64,000 nucleotides of DNA, from positions 24,147 to 88,146 of the forward strand of contig PAHY01000017.1 in the NCBI GenBank assembly GCA_002705055.1, given 5' to 3'. This DNA comes from Planctomycetota bacterium (lineage in GTDB: Bacteria; Planctomycetota; UBA1135). Below are positions 17,339-28,195 of the stretch, one piece after another. Below the pieces are notes generated by a model. It was not told where the DNA came from. It did not search any database and saw nothing but the letters and a program-made list of their open reading frames with translations. The translations under genes were made by a program, and so were the position numbers. The number at the start of each line of letters is the position of its first letter. The first letter of the stretch is position 1.

Positions 17339-17960
17339 CGAAGGCCTCCGCGCCACGAAACAGACCGACGACCACTCCGGCGATGCGCACGGCGTCGTCG
17401 GGCTGCAGTCGACGGGGCGGGAAATCGGGGTGCGCGGCGCGCAGCTCGGGGGCCTGCCCAGGCTGCTGCCACCAGGTCTTGACGGTGGTCTCGGTGGCCT
17501 CGCCGTGGCCGAGCAGCGCGACCACGACCTGCCCCGAGCGGGCCTCTTCCGTCTGCCGCACGAGGACCAGATCCCCGGCGTGGATGCCGCGCCCGGTCAT
17601 GGACTGGCCCGTCACCCGCAGCGCAAAGTCCGCGCGAATGCCGGGCGGGACGGGCGCGAGGCCTTCGGCTTCGGCAATCGCCGGGATGGGATGCCCGGCC
17701 TGCACGGCCCCCAGAACCGGAACCTGCTGGACCGCCGCCGCCCCGGCCGCCCGGATCGCCCGGGCACCGCGATCGAGCTCGAGGTAGCCCTTGCGCGCCA
17801 GCGCGCGGAGGTGGAAATCGGCCGTCTGCGCCCGCACTCCCATGGCCTGGCCAAGCTCCGCCCGGGTCGGCGGGCGGCCGTGCTGAGCCTGGAATGCCTC
17901 GACCGCCTGCAGCGCGTCACGCTGACGGGGACTGAGGCGAGGAAGCTCCGCGGAGGCCAC
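17331..17960 (-). CDS. lexA: LexA repressor, SOS regulator with S24 autopeptidase domain
   Basis: LexA represses DNA-damage genes and cleaves itself when bound to RecA filaments. The 209-residue protein has an N-terminal winged helix (residues 5-65: SPRQRDALQAVEAF, GRPPTRAELGQAMGV) followed by the peptidase domain. The self-cleavage site is A88-G89 (GAVQAGHP). The nucleophile is S120 (GQSM) and the general base is K161 (ETTVKTWW). The start is GTG at 17960, only 5 nt after a -10 hexamer, so the mRNA is probably leaderless. A 21-bp palindrome spans the promoter and is the likely self-regulating operator. It heads the operon lexA - degenerate S24 protein - dinB. Confidence 0.95.
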   Translation of the reverse strand: MASAELPRLSPRQRDALQAVEAFQAQHGRPPTRAELGQAMGVRAQTADFHLRALARKGYLELDRGARAIRAAGAAAVQQVPVLGAVQAGHPIPAIAEAEGLAPVPPGIRADFALRVTGQSMTGRGIHAGDLVLVRQTEEARSGQVVVALLGHGEATETTVKTWWQQPGQAPELRAAHPDFPPRRLQPDDAVRIAGVVVGLFRGAEAFDA

Positions 17961-17965
17961 GCCCG

Positions 17966-17995
17966 AGTATAGGACAAATATCAGATATCCGTCGA
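17966..17995 (-). promoter_or_regulatory. lexA promoter with candidate SOS box
   Basis: On the minus strand, -35-like TCGACG (17990-17995) and -10 TATACT (17966-17971) are 18 bp apart. Between and across them, at 17973-17993, is the palindrome GAC-N2-ATATC-N-GATAT-N2-GTC. It has eight paired positions per half-site and is centred at 17983. A LexA dimer bound there would block RNA polymerase. The -35 box and about half the operator lie inside the end of the upstream gshA gene. The box differs from the E. coli (CTGT-N8-ACAG) and Gram-positive (GAAC-N4-GTTC) types. Confidence 0.6.
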
Positions 17996-19342
17996 GTCCT
18001 GCCGGGCCGGCTGCTCGAAGCGCACCGGAACCTGGGTGCAGCGCCCGTATTCGACCGCCTGGGCGAGGTCTTGGCCCCAGTCACCCTGGAACAGATCGCG
18101 CACGCGCTCGCCGGTCGAAACTCCCTTCTCGAGCAGTTCGATCAGCGGCTGCAGGTAGATCGCGTCGCTCGGCTCGAGCACGGCGAGGTCGACCAGCTCG
18201 CGCGCGAGGTCCAACAGGCCGCGACGCCCGGGCGATTGCACCCGCTCCGGGAGCTGGGCAGCCAGGCCATCGCGATGCGCCGCATGCCAGGCTTCCTGGA
18301 ACTCGGCCATCGTCCAGTCGGCGCACAGCGCTTCCGCCGCCCGCAGCGCGCCCTCGTCGTAGAAGACACCTTGGACCAGCGCCGCGAAGCCGAGCGTGCG
18401 GCGCGGGCACATGGTGTCGGCGCAGCGAATCTCGAGCTGCGGTCGGAAGCGCACTTCCGGGAAGGGCGTGGAGAGATGCAGCTCCCAGTCCTCCATGGTC
18501 GCTTCGCCGCGGGCAAGGTGTTCGCGGAAGCTGCGACCGCGCAGATCGAACTGCTGCCCATCCCGTTCGATGAACAGCATCTCGAGGTCGAGCACCCACT
18601 CGATGTAGTCCTCGAAGCTGGCGTCCTCACGCATCAGCGACTCGACGAAGCCGCAGCGCGTGGCGTCGGTCTCGGTCCAGATGTGACCGCGCCAGGAGGC
18701 ATAGCCGCTGAACTCTCCGGCTTTCAGCGCGCTGTTGGCGAACATCGCATTGAAGACCGGGGCCAGACGGAACACGGTGCGCAGCTTGCGCATCGCGTCG
18801 GCCTCATCGGAGTGATCGAAGTTGATCTGCACCCCGCAGGTGGTCTTCATCATCCACCAGCCCAGGCCGCCCTTGCCCCGCAGATAGGGCTCGAGGACGT
18901 CATAGCGTTGCTTGGGAATCCGCTCGAGTTCTTCCGGGCGCGCGGTCGGGTGCGAACCCAGCGTGACGAAGCGCACGCCGAACTCGCGCTCGGCCCGTGC
19001 CAACAGCTGCATGTACTCGTCGATCTCGATCGCGAGCTGCCCCAGGCTGCGCGCCGGCGAAGAACCGAACTCGAGCTGCGCCGCCGGCTCGAGCGTGAGC
19101 ATGCGGCCGTCCTTGGCCTTCAGGCCCAGGATGTGCTCGCCATCCAGCTTGCGTTCCCAGCCCGTCCAGTCGGCGAACTGGTGCAGCAGCTGCGCCACGC
19201 CCGGCTGCGACGAATACTCGACCGCGCGGCCTTGCGGATCGGTGACGAACTGTTCGTACTCGACTCCGAGCGCCCAGTCCTGCCGAGGCCGGTGCCCCCG
19301 CTCGAGAGCGAGGCGAAGATCGTCGCGCGTCAGCGGAGGCAT
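17981..19342 (-). CDS. gshA: Glutamate-cysteine ligase, GCS2/plant type
   Basis: The enzyme joins glutamate and cysteine in the first step of glutathione or a related thiol pathway. The 453-residue protein matches the GCS2 family in length and in its ordered motifs. These are WALGVEYEQFV near residue 25, LEPAAQLEFGSSP near 85, MMKTTCGVQINFDHSDEADAMRK near 160-185, and YASWRGHIWTETD near 215. A late block EIRCADTMCPRR lies near 310. The C-terminal part is helical. The ATG at 19342 is chosen because the longer frame to 19447 would run through tRNA-Sec, which ends 6 nt upstream. It is co-directional with tRNA-Sec and lexA. Ergothioneine-type EgtA enzymes are close relatives, so the exact product is less certain than the chemistry. 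Confidence 0.87.
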   Translation of the reverse strand: MPPLTRDDLRLALERGHRPRQDWALGVEYEQFVTDPQGRAVEYSSQPGVAQLLHQFADWTGWERKLDGEHILGLKAKDGRMLTLEPAAQLEFGSSPARSLGQLAIEIDEYMQLLARAEREFGVRFVTLGSHPTARPEELERIPKQRYDVLEPYLRGKGGLGWWMMKTTCGVQINFDHSDEADAMRKLRTVFRLAPVFNAMFANSALKAGEFSGYASWRGHIWTETDATRCGFVESLMREDASFEDYIEWVLDLEMLFIERDGQQFDLRGRSFREHLARGEATMEDWELHLSTPFPEVRFRPQLEIRCADTMCPRRTLGFAALVQGVFYDEGALRAAEALCADWTMAEFQEAWHAAHRDGLAAQLPERVQSPGRRGLLDLARELVDLAVLEPSDAIYLQPLIELLEKGVSTGERVRDLFQGDWGQDLAQAVEYGRCTQVPVRFEQPARQDSTDI

Positions 19343-19348
19343 CGAGAA

Positions 19349-19445
19349 TGGCGGAGGTGCATGGGAATCGAACCCACCGGGCCTGGCCGAACCAAACCCC
19401 AGCGGCTTTGAAGGCCGTGCAGGACGCCAGCCCTGATCCACCTCC
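19349..19445 (-). tRNA. selC: tRNA-Sec, selenocysteine tRNA (anticodon TCA)
   Basis: This 97-nt tRNA decodes UGA as selenocysteine. It has the features that set tRNA-Sec apart. The D stem is 6 bp (CAGGGC/GTCCTG) with a 4-base loop. The anticodon loop is CTTCAAA with TCA as anticodon. The long variable arm has an 8-bp stem, GGGTTTGG with CCAGGCCC. The acceptor pairs GGAGGTG with CACCTCC; the eighth pair usual in bacterial tRNA-Sec would be G-G here. The base before the encoded CCA is G, as in E. coli. It lies 14 nt after the Ser/Thr kinase gene and 6 nt before gshA, all on the same strand. selD and selA lie within 9 kb. Confidence 0.96.
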
Positions 19446-19459
19446 AACCGAGGGCCATC

Positions 19460-21991
19460 CTAGCGCTGCGGCCAGCCGGAGCGCGCGGTGCCCCAGAAAT
19501 GGAGCTGACCATTTTGTGTCACAGCCAGCAGCCCGTCCTGTGCGGGCAGGAAGAACAGCCCGACCAGGAGATCGCCTGAGACGGTGAGTTCGAGCACCGT
19601 CTCTCCGCCCGGCACGCTGCGCAGACTGACCCGCCCCGCCAAGGGCGAGGCCCGCGCCTCCAGTGCCTCCTGCGGATGACGCGCGGTGAGCGTGGGCCAA
19701 CGCCATGGATCCTGCGGTCGCTCGGCCGCGCCCAGCTGTGCCGCCGCATGATGCAGCGCGGGGGCCGCGCTCTGAGTCAGCTGCGCGAGATCCCAGGCCT
19801 CCGTCCCGCCCCCTTCTAGCCGCAGCAGGAGGTGCTCCTGAGCGAGGTCCAAGGCGGCCGCCACGACCGGCTGCGCGGTGCGCCGCGACCAGCGCGCGGG
19901 CAGCGGCTCGGGCCGCCACAGCTGCACCGCCCCGTCGTCTCCTCCGGTCAGCAGGTAGCGCCCACGCGGGTCCACCTCGACCACGTTGGTGAACGCAAAG
20001 TGCGCGCGGAAGCCGCGCTGCACGCCGGCATGCGGATCGAGCCGGTGCACCCAGCCATCTTTGCGCCCGAGCAGCCAGCTTTGGCCGTCGGGTGCCAGCG
20101 CGAGACTCTGAATCGCCGAGTCCCCCTGCCAGCTCCATACCGAAGCGGACCGCCCCGCGGCATCCCAACGCAAGCGCTGTACCGAGCCATCCAGACTCGC
20201 GGTCCACAGGCTGCCGTCGTCCGCATACTCAAGATCAAAGACCTGGCCGTCGTGGAAGACCGCCCGCTCGCCGCGCGGCGTGCCGTCCGCGCTGGCAAAG
20301 CGCTGCACGCCGTCCGTGCCATCGGCGACCGCAAACTCGCGGCCATCGGGCGAGAAGCGCAGCGTGATCGCGCGCGGCTCGACGAACACTTCGAAGCGCT
20401 TGCTGCCGTCGAGCGGGTCCCAGATGTGCACCCCGCCGCCATCGTCGATCGTGGCGATGCTCCGGCCATCCGGACTGAACGCAGCCCAGCCGACTCCGTA
20501 CTCGTGCTGCTCGTAGCTGAGCACCGGCTCGAGCGTCTCGGTGTCGTAGATGCGGACGATCGAGTCATCGCCCCCCGCAGCCAGCCAGTGGCCGTCCGGG
20601 CTGAACGCGACCGCGAAGACTCCATAGTCGAAGCGGTCCAGTTCGCGGGCTTCCCGACCGGAGAGCGCGTTCCACCAGCGCAGGGAACCATCGCCGAAGC
20701 CGGCGGCGACGAAGCGGCCGCTGGGGTGAATGGCGGCGCCCAGGAGCCGCGGCCCGCCCGGCGGCTGCAGGGTGATCAGCGGGCGCTCCATGCGCTGCTC
20801 GAGGTAGCGTCCCGCCCAGTCACGCAGCTCGGGCTCAGTCAGCGCGAGCAGTTCGCGCGCATCGCCGAACCGGAAGCCATCCACCGCGCGACCGGCGGCG
20901 CGCATCAGGATGGCGTGCCGTTGCGTGCGCGCCATCGACAGGCTCTGCTCGGCTCGGTAGGTGGCCTGCTCGGCGACGTCCAGTTCGGCCAGCGTGAAAC
21001 CCAGAGCGGTCAGCGACACCGAACCGACCAGCGACGCGGCGGCCATCCGCGGATGGCGTTTCATCCAAGTGCGCAGGCGGCGCGCCCAGCTGGGAGCCTG
21101 CGCGCGCACCGGCTCATGACGCAGGAAACGATGCAGATCCGCGGCGAAGTCCGCCATCGAGGCGTAGCGCTGGCGCGGCTCCTTCTCCATGGCCTTACGG
21201 CAGATCAGCGCAAGGTCCGCCGGCAGCTGCGGACGCAGCTTGCGCGGCGCGATCGGATCGCGATGAAGAATGGCGTGGAAGACCTGCTCCGGGGTCTCGC
21301 CCTCGACCGGACGCCGCAGGCACAACAGCTGGTACAGCGTGGCGCCCAGCGAATAGACGTCGCAGCGGCCATCACGGCTGAAGGTGCCGAGCCGCACCTG
21401 CTCCGGACACATGTAAAACGGCGTGCCCGACATCTCGCCGGTCCGTGACAGGCCGACGCGATCCCGAATGCTGGCAAGGCCAAAGTCGACCAGCCGCACC
21501 CGCCCCTCGCGATCGAGCAGCAGATTGGCCGGCTTCAGATCGCGGTGCAGGACGCCCGCCGCGTGGGCCTCCGCCAGCGCTTCGGCGACCTCCGCGATCC
21601 AGGCCGCGACCCGGCGGACATGATCGGCGGGCAGCTTGCTGGGATCCGCGCGCCACTCCTCCCAGACCGATTCCAGATCGCGCGCCCCCGGCACCAGCTC
21701 GGTGACGATGTAGGGAATCCCGCGGGTGATGCCGCGCCCGAACACCCGCACCACCGCCGGGTGCGTCAGTCGGCCTGCGGCCTCGGCCTCGCGCAGGAAG
21801 CGCTCGCCGTCGTCGGCGCTGCTGTCAAAGCGCGGATGAAAGACCTTGAGGGCGACACGCCGGCGCAGCGCCAGCTCCTCGGCCTCGAAGACGACGGCCA
21901 TGCCGCCGCGGCCAATTTCGCGGTGAAGCCGGTAGCCTCCGAACTCGGAGCCGGCCGCGACCAGGGGAATATCTGCTGGGAGGACGACCAA
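19460..21991 (-). CDS. Ser/Thr protein kinase with membrane helix and WD40 propeller
   Basis: This is a Hanks-type kinase. Numbering from the proposed TTG start, the glycine loop IGRGGMAVV is at 25-33, the ATP lysine at 49 (VALKVF), the catalytic loop HRDLKPAN near 151 and DFG near 169. TPFYMCPEQ is the APE region. After the kinase domain come a basic stretch and one membrane helix (about 316-335). WD40-type blades then run to the end (for example [17 protein letters not shown] and [16 protein letters not shown]). The blades would face the periplasm and may sense a ligand or partner. The frame is open back to 22300, but that part shadows selD. TTG at 21991 is the only start codon between the selD stop and the kinase fold, so the start is uncertain. 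Confidence 0.88.
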   Translation of the reverse strand: MVVLPADIPLVAAGSEFGGYRLHREIGRGGMAVVFEAEELALRRRVALKVFHPRFDSSADDGERFLREAEAAGRLTHPAVVRVFGRGITRGIPYIVTELVPGARDLESVWEEWRADPSKLPADHVRRVAAWIAEVAEALAEAHAAGVLHRDLKPANLLLDREGRVRLVDFGLASIRDRVGLSRTGEMSGTPFYMCPEQVRLGTFSRDGRCDVYSLGATLYQLLCLRRPVEGETPEQVFHAILHRDPIAPRKLRPQLPADLALICRKAMEKEPRQRYASMADFAADLHRFLRHEPVRAQAPSWARRLRTWMKRHPRMAAASLVGSVSLTALGFTLAELDVAEQATYRAEQSLSMARTQRHAILMRAAGRAVDGFRFGDARELLALTEPELRDWAGRYLEQRMERPLITLQPPGGPRLLGAAIHPSGRFVAAGFGDGSLRWWNALSGREARELDRFDYGVFAVAFSPDGHWLAAGGDDSIVRIYDTETLEPVLSYEQHEYGVGWAAFSPDGRSIATIDDGGGVHIWDPLDGSKRFEVFVEPRAITLRFSPDGREFAVADGTDGVQRFASADGTPRGERAVFHDGQVFDLEYADDGSLWTASLDGSVQRLRWDAAGRSASVWSWQGDSAIQSLALAPDGQSWLLGRKDGWVHRLDPHAGVQRGFRAHFAFTNVVEVDPRGRYLLTGGDDGAVQLWRPEPLPARWSRRTAQPVVAAALDLAQEHLLLRLEGGGTEAWDLAQLTQSAAPALHHAAAQLGAAERPQDPWRWPTLTARHPQEALEARASPLAGRVSLRSVPGGETVLELTVSGDLLVGLFFLPAQDGLLAVTQNGQLHFWGTARSGWPQR

Positions 21992-22052
21992 AACGGGCGC
22001 CGCAACGGGGGGCGAGAAATCGTGCCGGACAGGGCAGGACGCGCCAGGAACC

Positions 22053-23084
22053 CTAGCGCAAGCGCACCATAGCCTCGCCCGCCTGCACTTCTCCAACGAA
22101 AGCGGGCGGCTGCTCGGCGAGCGCTTGCTCGAAGGCGGCGGCGCCTTCGGGGGGCACGGCGACCAACAGGCCGCCCGAGGTCTCAGCATCGAAGCAGAGC
22201 GAGGCCAGCCATGCCGGGATCTCGTCCGAGATCTCGACTGCGGCGGCGAGGTTCTCGCGACCGCGCGCGGCCGCACCGGAAAAGACACCGTCGGCGGCAA
22301 GCTGAGCCGCGCCTTCGTACAGCGGCAGCGCCACCCCGCGCAGCTCCAGGGTGACCCCGGAGGCGCGCGCCATGTTCATCGCGTGCCCGAACAACCCAAA
22401 GCCGGTGATGTCGGTGGCGGCCCGCGCTCCGGCGGCCCGCATCGCGACCAGCCCCTGCTTGTTGAGCCGCGCCATGCCGGCGACCGCGGCGGCTTCGTCC
22501 TCGGGCCGGACCGCGCCGCGCTTGACCCCGGTGGTGATCGAACCCGAGCCCAGCGGCTTCGTGAGGTACAGCAGATCCCCCGGCTGACAGCCCGCCTGCG
22601 TGATCAGCTGCTCTTCGCTGGCATCGCCGAAGACGGCGAAGCCGAACAGCGGCTCCTCGGCGCGGACGGTGTGTCCGCCCACCCAGATCGCCCCCGACTC
22701 GCGAACCTTGGCGACCGCGGCGTCAAAGATCGGCGTGAGGGTCTCGTCGTCCCAGTCGGCCGGGAAGCCGGCGATGTTCAGGACGACGCGCGGCTCGCCG
22801 CCGCAGGCGTAGATGTCCGAGAGGCTATTGGCCGCCGCGATCGCCCCGAAGGCCGCCGGATCGTCGACGACTGGCGGGAAGAAGTCGACGGTGTACAGCT
22901 GCATCCGGCCGTCGGCAGCGCGCACGATCCCCGCGTCGTCGAAGCCTTCCGGCCCCACAACCAGGGTGTCCGCGACCGCGGCGGGGGCAATCCGACGCAG
23001 AACCTGCGCCAGCTGCCCCTGCGGGAGCTTGGCCGCTCAACCGCTACAGGCGGCGTATTCAGTCAGGCGCTTGGTCCGTGCCAT
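22053..23084 (-). CDS. selD: Selenide, water dikinase; itself a selenoprotein (Sec16)
   Basis: SelD makes selenophosphate, the selenium donor for Sec-tRNA. The gene reads through an in-frame UGA at 23037-23039. The N-terminus is [23 protein letters not shown], which is the glycine-rich active-site loop where SelD proteins have Cys or Sec, followed by the conserved Lys19. Full length is 343 residues, the normal size; starting after the UGA (GTG at 22958) would lose this loop. Later motifs agree: [38 protein letters not shown] and [13 protein letters not shown] hairpin follows the UGA. A TTGGAC-16-TAGAAT promoter ends 6 nt before the ATG. The gene is divergent from the hybrid histidine kinase and is followed by the Ser/Thr kinase, tRNA-Sec and gshA. 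Confidence 0.95.
23011..23039 (-). promoter_or_regulatory. UGA-Sec codon and SECIS-like hairpin in selD
   Basis: After the UGA and seven bases, AGCTCCCGCAGGGGCAGCT can fold as AGCT/AGCT plus CCC/GGG, with a two-base bulge and a GCA loop. The loop sits about 15 nt after the UGA and begins with G. It is a little closer to the UGA than in most bacterial SECIS elements, so the exact fold is tentative. Confidence 0.5.
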
Positions 23085-23090
23085 GCCCAG

Positions 23091-23118
23091 ATTCTAGGCC
23101 GCCGAGCCTCAAGTCCAA
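23091..23118 (-). promoter_or_regulatory. selD promoter
   Basis: On the minus strand TTGGAC (23113-23118) and TAGAAT (23091-23096) are separated by 16 bp. The -10 box ends 6 nt before the ATG, so the start point would fall at or next to the start codon. This predicts a leaderless selD mRNA. Confidence 0.6.
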
Positions 23119-23149
23119 GCGCGCGGCACACCGATGAAAGCTTGATTTT

Positions 23150-23172
23150 CCGTGCTTTCCCCCAAAGCACGG
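23150..23172. repeat. Perfect 9-bp inverted repeat in the histidine kinase leader
   Basis: CCGTGCTTT and AAAGCACGG flank a loop of five C. The element ends 11 nt before the kinase ATG and lies in the 99-bp gap shared with selD. In RNA it would form a strong hairpin at the ribosome-binding region; in DNA it could be an operator. There is no U tract, so it is not an ordinary terminator. Confidence 0.7.
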
Positions 23173-23183
23173 CCCAGGCCTCC

Positions 23184-25826
<2,643 letters not shown>

Positions 25827-25867
25827 TCGCGCCTTCCGCCGGCCTGCTGCATGGCCTAGAACCGCGG

Positions 25868-26800
25868 ATGGAAGCTCCGTGGATGCGCCGCGTGCTGCTC
25901 GCAGCCGCCGCCTACAACCTGATCTGGGGCGGGCTGGTCGTGCTGTTCCCGCTGGCCTGGTTCGACTGGCTCGGCGCGCCCCACCCGCGCTACCCCGGGA
26001 TCTGGCAATGCGTCGGCATGATCGTCGGCGTGTACGGGCTGGGCTACGCGATCGCGGCCCGCGATCCGATCCGTCACTGGCCGATCGTGCTGGTCGGTCT
26101 GCTGGGCAAGATCCTCGGGCCGCTGGGTTTCCTGTTCGCCTGGCAGCGCGGTGAACTGCCCGGCAGCTTCGCCTGGATCCTGCTCAGCAACGATCTGATC
26201 TGGTGGATCCCTTTCGTCGCGATCCTCGGCAGGGCTGCGCGCGTGCACGCCGAGGGCGATCAGCCGCGGGCGGCCGCGCTGCCCCCGCTGCAGGCGATGG
26301 CCCGCGCCAGAACCCAGCATGGCACGACCCTGCTGGAGCTCAGCCATGACCGCGAGCTGCTGCTCGTCTTCCTGCGCCATCGCGGCTGCACCTTCTGTCG
26401 CGAGGCGCTCGCCGATCTGCGCGAACAGCGCTCGCAGATCGAGGCCGTCGGCACCATCCCGGTGATCGTGCACCTCAGCGATGCCGCGCGCGCCGAGGCC
26501 TGGCTCGACGAGTACGGGCTCGCCGACCTGCCTCGCATCGCGGACCCCAGCCGAGAGCTGTACGCCTCCTTTGATCTGCAGCGCGGCGGACCGCTCGCCC
26601 TGTTCGGACCGAAGGTCTGGCTGCGCGGACTGCGCGCGGCGCTCGCTGGGCACGGCCTGGGCCCGCTCGACGGCGACGGCCTGCAAATGCCCGGCGCCTT
26701 TCTGGTGCGCGACGGCAAGATCCGAATGGCTTTCCGCCACCGCAGCGCGGCGGATCGACCGGACTACGCGCGCTTGGCCGCGGCGATGACCAAAGCCTGA
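25868..26800 (+). CDS. Membrane-anchored peroxiredoxin-like (thioredoxin-fold) protein
   Basis: The 310-residue protein joins two parts. Residues 1-125 hold about four membrane helices (LLAAAAYNLIWGGLVVLFPL, IVGVYGLGYAIAA, GLLGKILGPLGFLFAW, NDLIWWIPFVAIL). Residues 135-310 have the thioredoxin fold of AhpC/TSA-like proteins, with C-T-F-C at 174-177 after the strand LLLVFLRHRG. The end KIRMAFRHRSAADRPDY also fits that group. It is likely a redox enzyme on the cytoplasmic side acting on peroxides or disulfides, but the substrate is unknown. A -10-like TAGAAC ends 5 nt before the ATG, supporting this start. The last 37 nt overlap the 3' end of selA on the other strand. Both active-site residues are Cys here. 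Confidence 0.78.
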   Translation: MEAPWMRRVLLAAAAYNLIWGGLVVLFPLAWFDWLGAPHPRYPGIWQCVGMIVGVYGLGYAIAARDPIRHWPIVLVGLLGKILGPLGFLFAWQRGELPGSFAWILLSNDLIWWIPFVAILGRAARVHAEGDQPRAAALPPLQAMARARTQHGTTLLELSHDRELLLVFLRHRGCTFCREALADLREQRSQIEAVGTIPVIVHLSDAARAEAWLDEYGLADLPRIADPSRELYASFDLQRGGPLALFGPKVWLRGLRAALAGHGLGPLDGDGLQMPGAFLVRDGKIRMAFRHRSAADRPDYARLAAAMTKA

Positions 26801-28149
26801 AGCTCGGCGTCGCGCTGCGGATCGATGGTGCGCAGGTCGAGGACCACGCCGCCGTCCTGGACGCGGGCGAAGACCCCTGGGCGCCCCATCCGCAAGGCGC
26901 GGGCGAATGCGTCGATCTCGACGCCGGCAGGCGGCTCGACCAGGACGCCGCGCCCCTCCAGGTCGCGGATCGGGGCCGCGCCCGAGCCGACTCGGCCCGC
27001 CGTCTCAATGACCCGGGCCGAGACGCCGGCCGCGACCAGGGCGGTCGCCAACGCTTCCGCGCGCGGGGCCAGTTCGTCGACGCCGAGGGCCAGCTGACGG
27101 AGCGCCGGAACCCGGGCCAGGGCGTGTTCTTCGCCCAAGGCGTGCAGCGACAGCGTGGCCTCGAGCGCCGCCAGCAGCGTCTTGTCGAGCCGCAGGCTGC
27201 GAGTGAGCATGTCGCTGCGCAGCTTCTCGACCAGCGGCTTCGGCCCGACGATCAGACCGGCCTGCGGCCCGCCCAGCAGCTTGTCGCCCGAGAAGGTCAC
27301 CAGATCGCAGCCTGCCTGCAGCGCGGCCGCGACCGAGGGCTCTTCCTCGGCGCCGGGCAGGCCGGCGCCGCGCAGCACGCCCGAGCCGAGGTCGTACACC
27401 AGCGGCACGCCGCGTTCGCGACACAGCTGGGCGATCTCGTGGGCCTCCGGCTCGCCGGTGAAGCCGTGCAGCTCGAAGTTGGATCGATGCACCCGCAGCA
27501 CGCAGCCCACATCCGGGTCTTCTAGCGCGGCCGCATAGTCGCGCAGATGGACCCGATTGGTCGTGCCGATCTCGATCAGGCGCGCGCCTGCGGAGCGCAC
27601 CACCTCGGGCATCCGGTAGGCCCCGCCGATCTCGACCATTTCGGTGCGGGCCAGCACGCAGCTGCGCCCACGCGCCAGCGCCGCCACCGCCAGGGTGAGA
27701 GCCGCGGCGTTGTTGTTGACCGCCAGGCCGGCCTCGGCGCCGGTGATCTCGGCGAGGAGCGCCGACACCGCGCGCTCGCGACGGCCGCGGCGCCCGGACT
27801 GCGGGTCGACCTCGAGCACGGCCGCGCCGCTGGCCGCCTGCGCCGCGGCGATGGCCTCCGGGGCCCAGGGAGCGCGCCCTAGGTTGGTATGGAGCACCAC
27901 GCCGGTCGCATTGAGCGCCTCGCGCAGCCGCATCGCCGGGAGCACCTGGAGGCGATCGTCGACCTCCTGCCAGAACCCCTCGTCGAGCTCGCGCGCCGTG
28001 CCAGCGCGGCAATCCGAGCGCAGGCGATCGAGAGTTGCTGCCAGCGCCGCGCGATGGGCCTCGCGCCCCCCCGCCAGGCCGCGCTCTGCGGCCGCGTCGA
28101 GGAGCTCGTTCATCGGCGGAATGCGGGGAAACGAAGTCGCGCGCGCCAC
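26764..28149 (-). CDS. selA: L-seryl-tRNA(Sec) selenium transferase
   Basis: SelA converts Ser-tRNA-Sec to Sec-tRNA-Sec with selenophosphate. It is a PLP enzyme. The 461-residue length equals that of E. coli SelA (about 463). Diagnostic parts are LREALNATGVVLHTNLGRAP near residue 80, AVNNNAAALTLAV near 145, RVHRSNFELHGFTGEP near 215, and the PLP lysine K290 in FSGDKLLGGPQAG. The N-terminus (SFPRIPPMNELL) keeps the family's short conserved segment, so the GTG at 28149 is preferred over the internal ATG. A -10-like TAGGAT lies 6 nt upstream. It is divergent from recJ and convergent with the peroxiredoxin-like gene. Confidence 0.96.
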   Translation of the reverse strand: MARATSFPRIPPMNELLDAAAERGLAGGREAHRAALAATLDRLRSDCRAGTARELDEGFWQEVDDRLQVLPAMRLREALNATGVVLHTNLGRAPWAPEAIAAAQAASGAAVLEVDPQSGRRGRRERAVSALLAEITGAEAGLAVNNNAAALTLAVAALARGRSCVLARTEMVEIGGAYRMPEVVRSAGARLIEIGTTNRVHLRDYAAALEDPDVGCVLRVHRSNFELHGFTGEPEAHEIAQLCRERGVPLVYDLGSGVLRGAGLPGAEEEPSVAAALQAGCDLVTFSGDKLLGGPQAGLIVGPKPLVEKLRSDMLTRSLRLDKTLLAALEATLSLHALGEEHALARVPALRQLALGVDELAPRAEALATALVAAGVSARVIETAGRVGSGAAPIRDLEGRGVLVEPPAGVEIDAFARALRMGRPGVFARVQDGGVVLDLRTIDPQRDAELQALVIAAAKRA

Positions 28150-28155
28150 GGTTGC

Positions 28156-28189
28156 ATCCTAGCAGTCGGCCACCCCGCGCTCCTAGAAT
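28156..28189. promoter_or_regulatory. Divergent selA/recJ promoter region
   Basis: In this 46-bp gap, TAGGAT on the minus strand (28156-28161) lies 6 nt before the selA GTG, and TAGAAT on the plus strand (28184-28189) lies 6 nt before the recJ GTG. No good -35 boxes are visible; any -35 for one gene would overlap the -10 of the other. Both transcripts should be leaderless or nearly so. Confidence 0.5.
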
Positions 28190-28195
28190 CAGAGC

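Noticed and set aside
17981..19447. A longer gshA starting at 19447
   Set aside because: The extra 35 residues are the translation of tRNA-Sec.
19460..22300. The kinase frame extended upstream to 22300
   Set aside because: The extra 103 residues are a shadow of selD (Arg/Ser/Pro-rich) and the kinase fold begins only after the selD stop.
22053..22958. A shorter selD starting at GTG 22958
   Set aside because: It would lack the catalytic loop and conserved lysine. The upstream in-frame UGA context CSG-U-AAKL is the known SelD active site.
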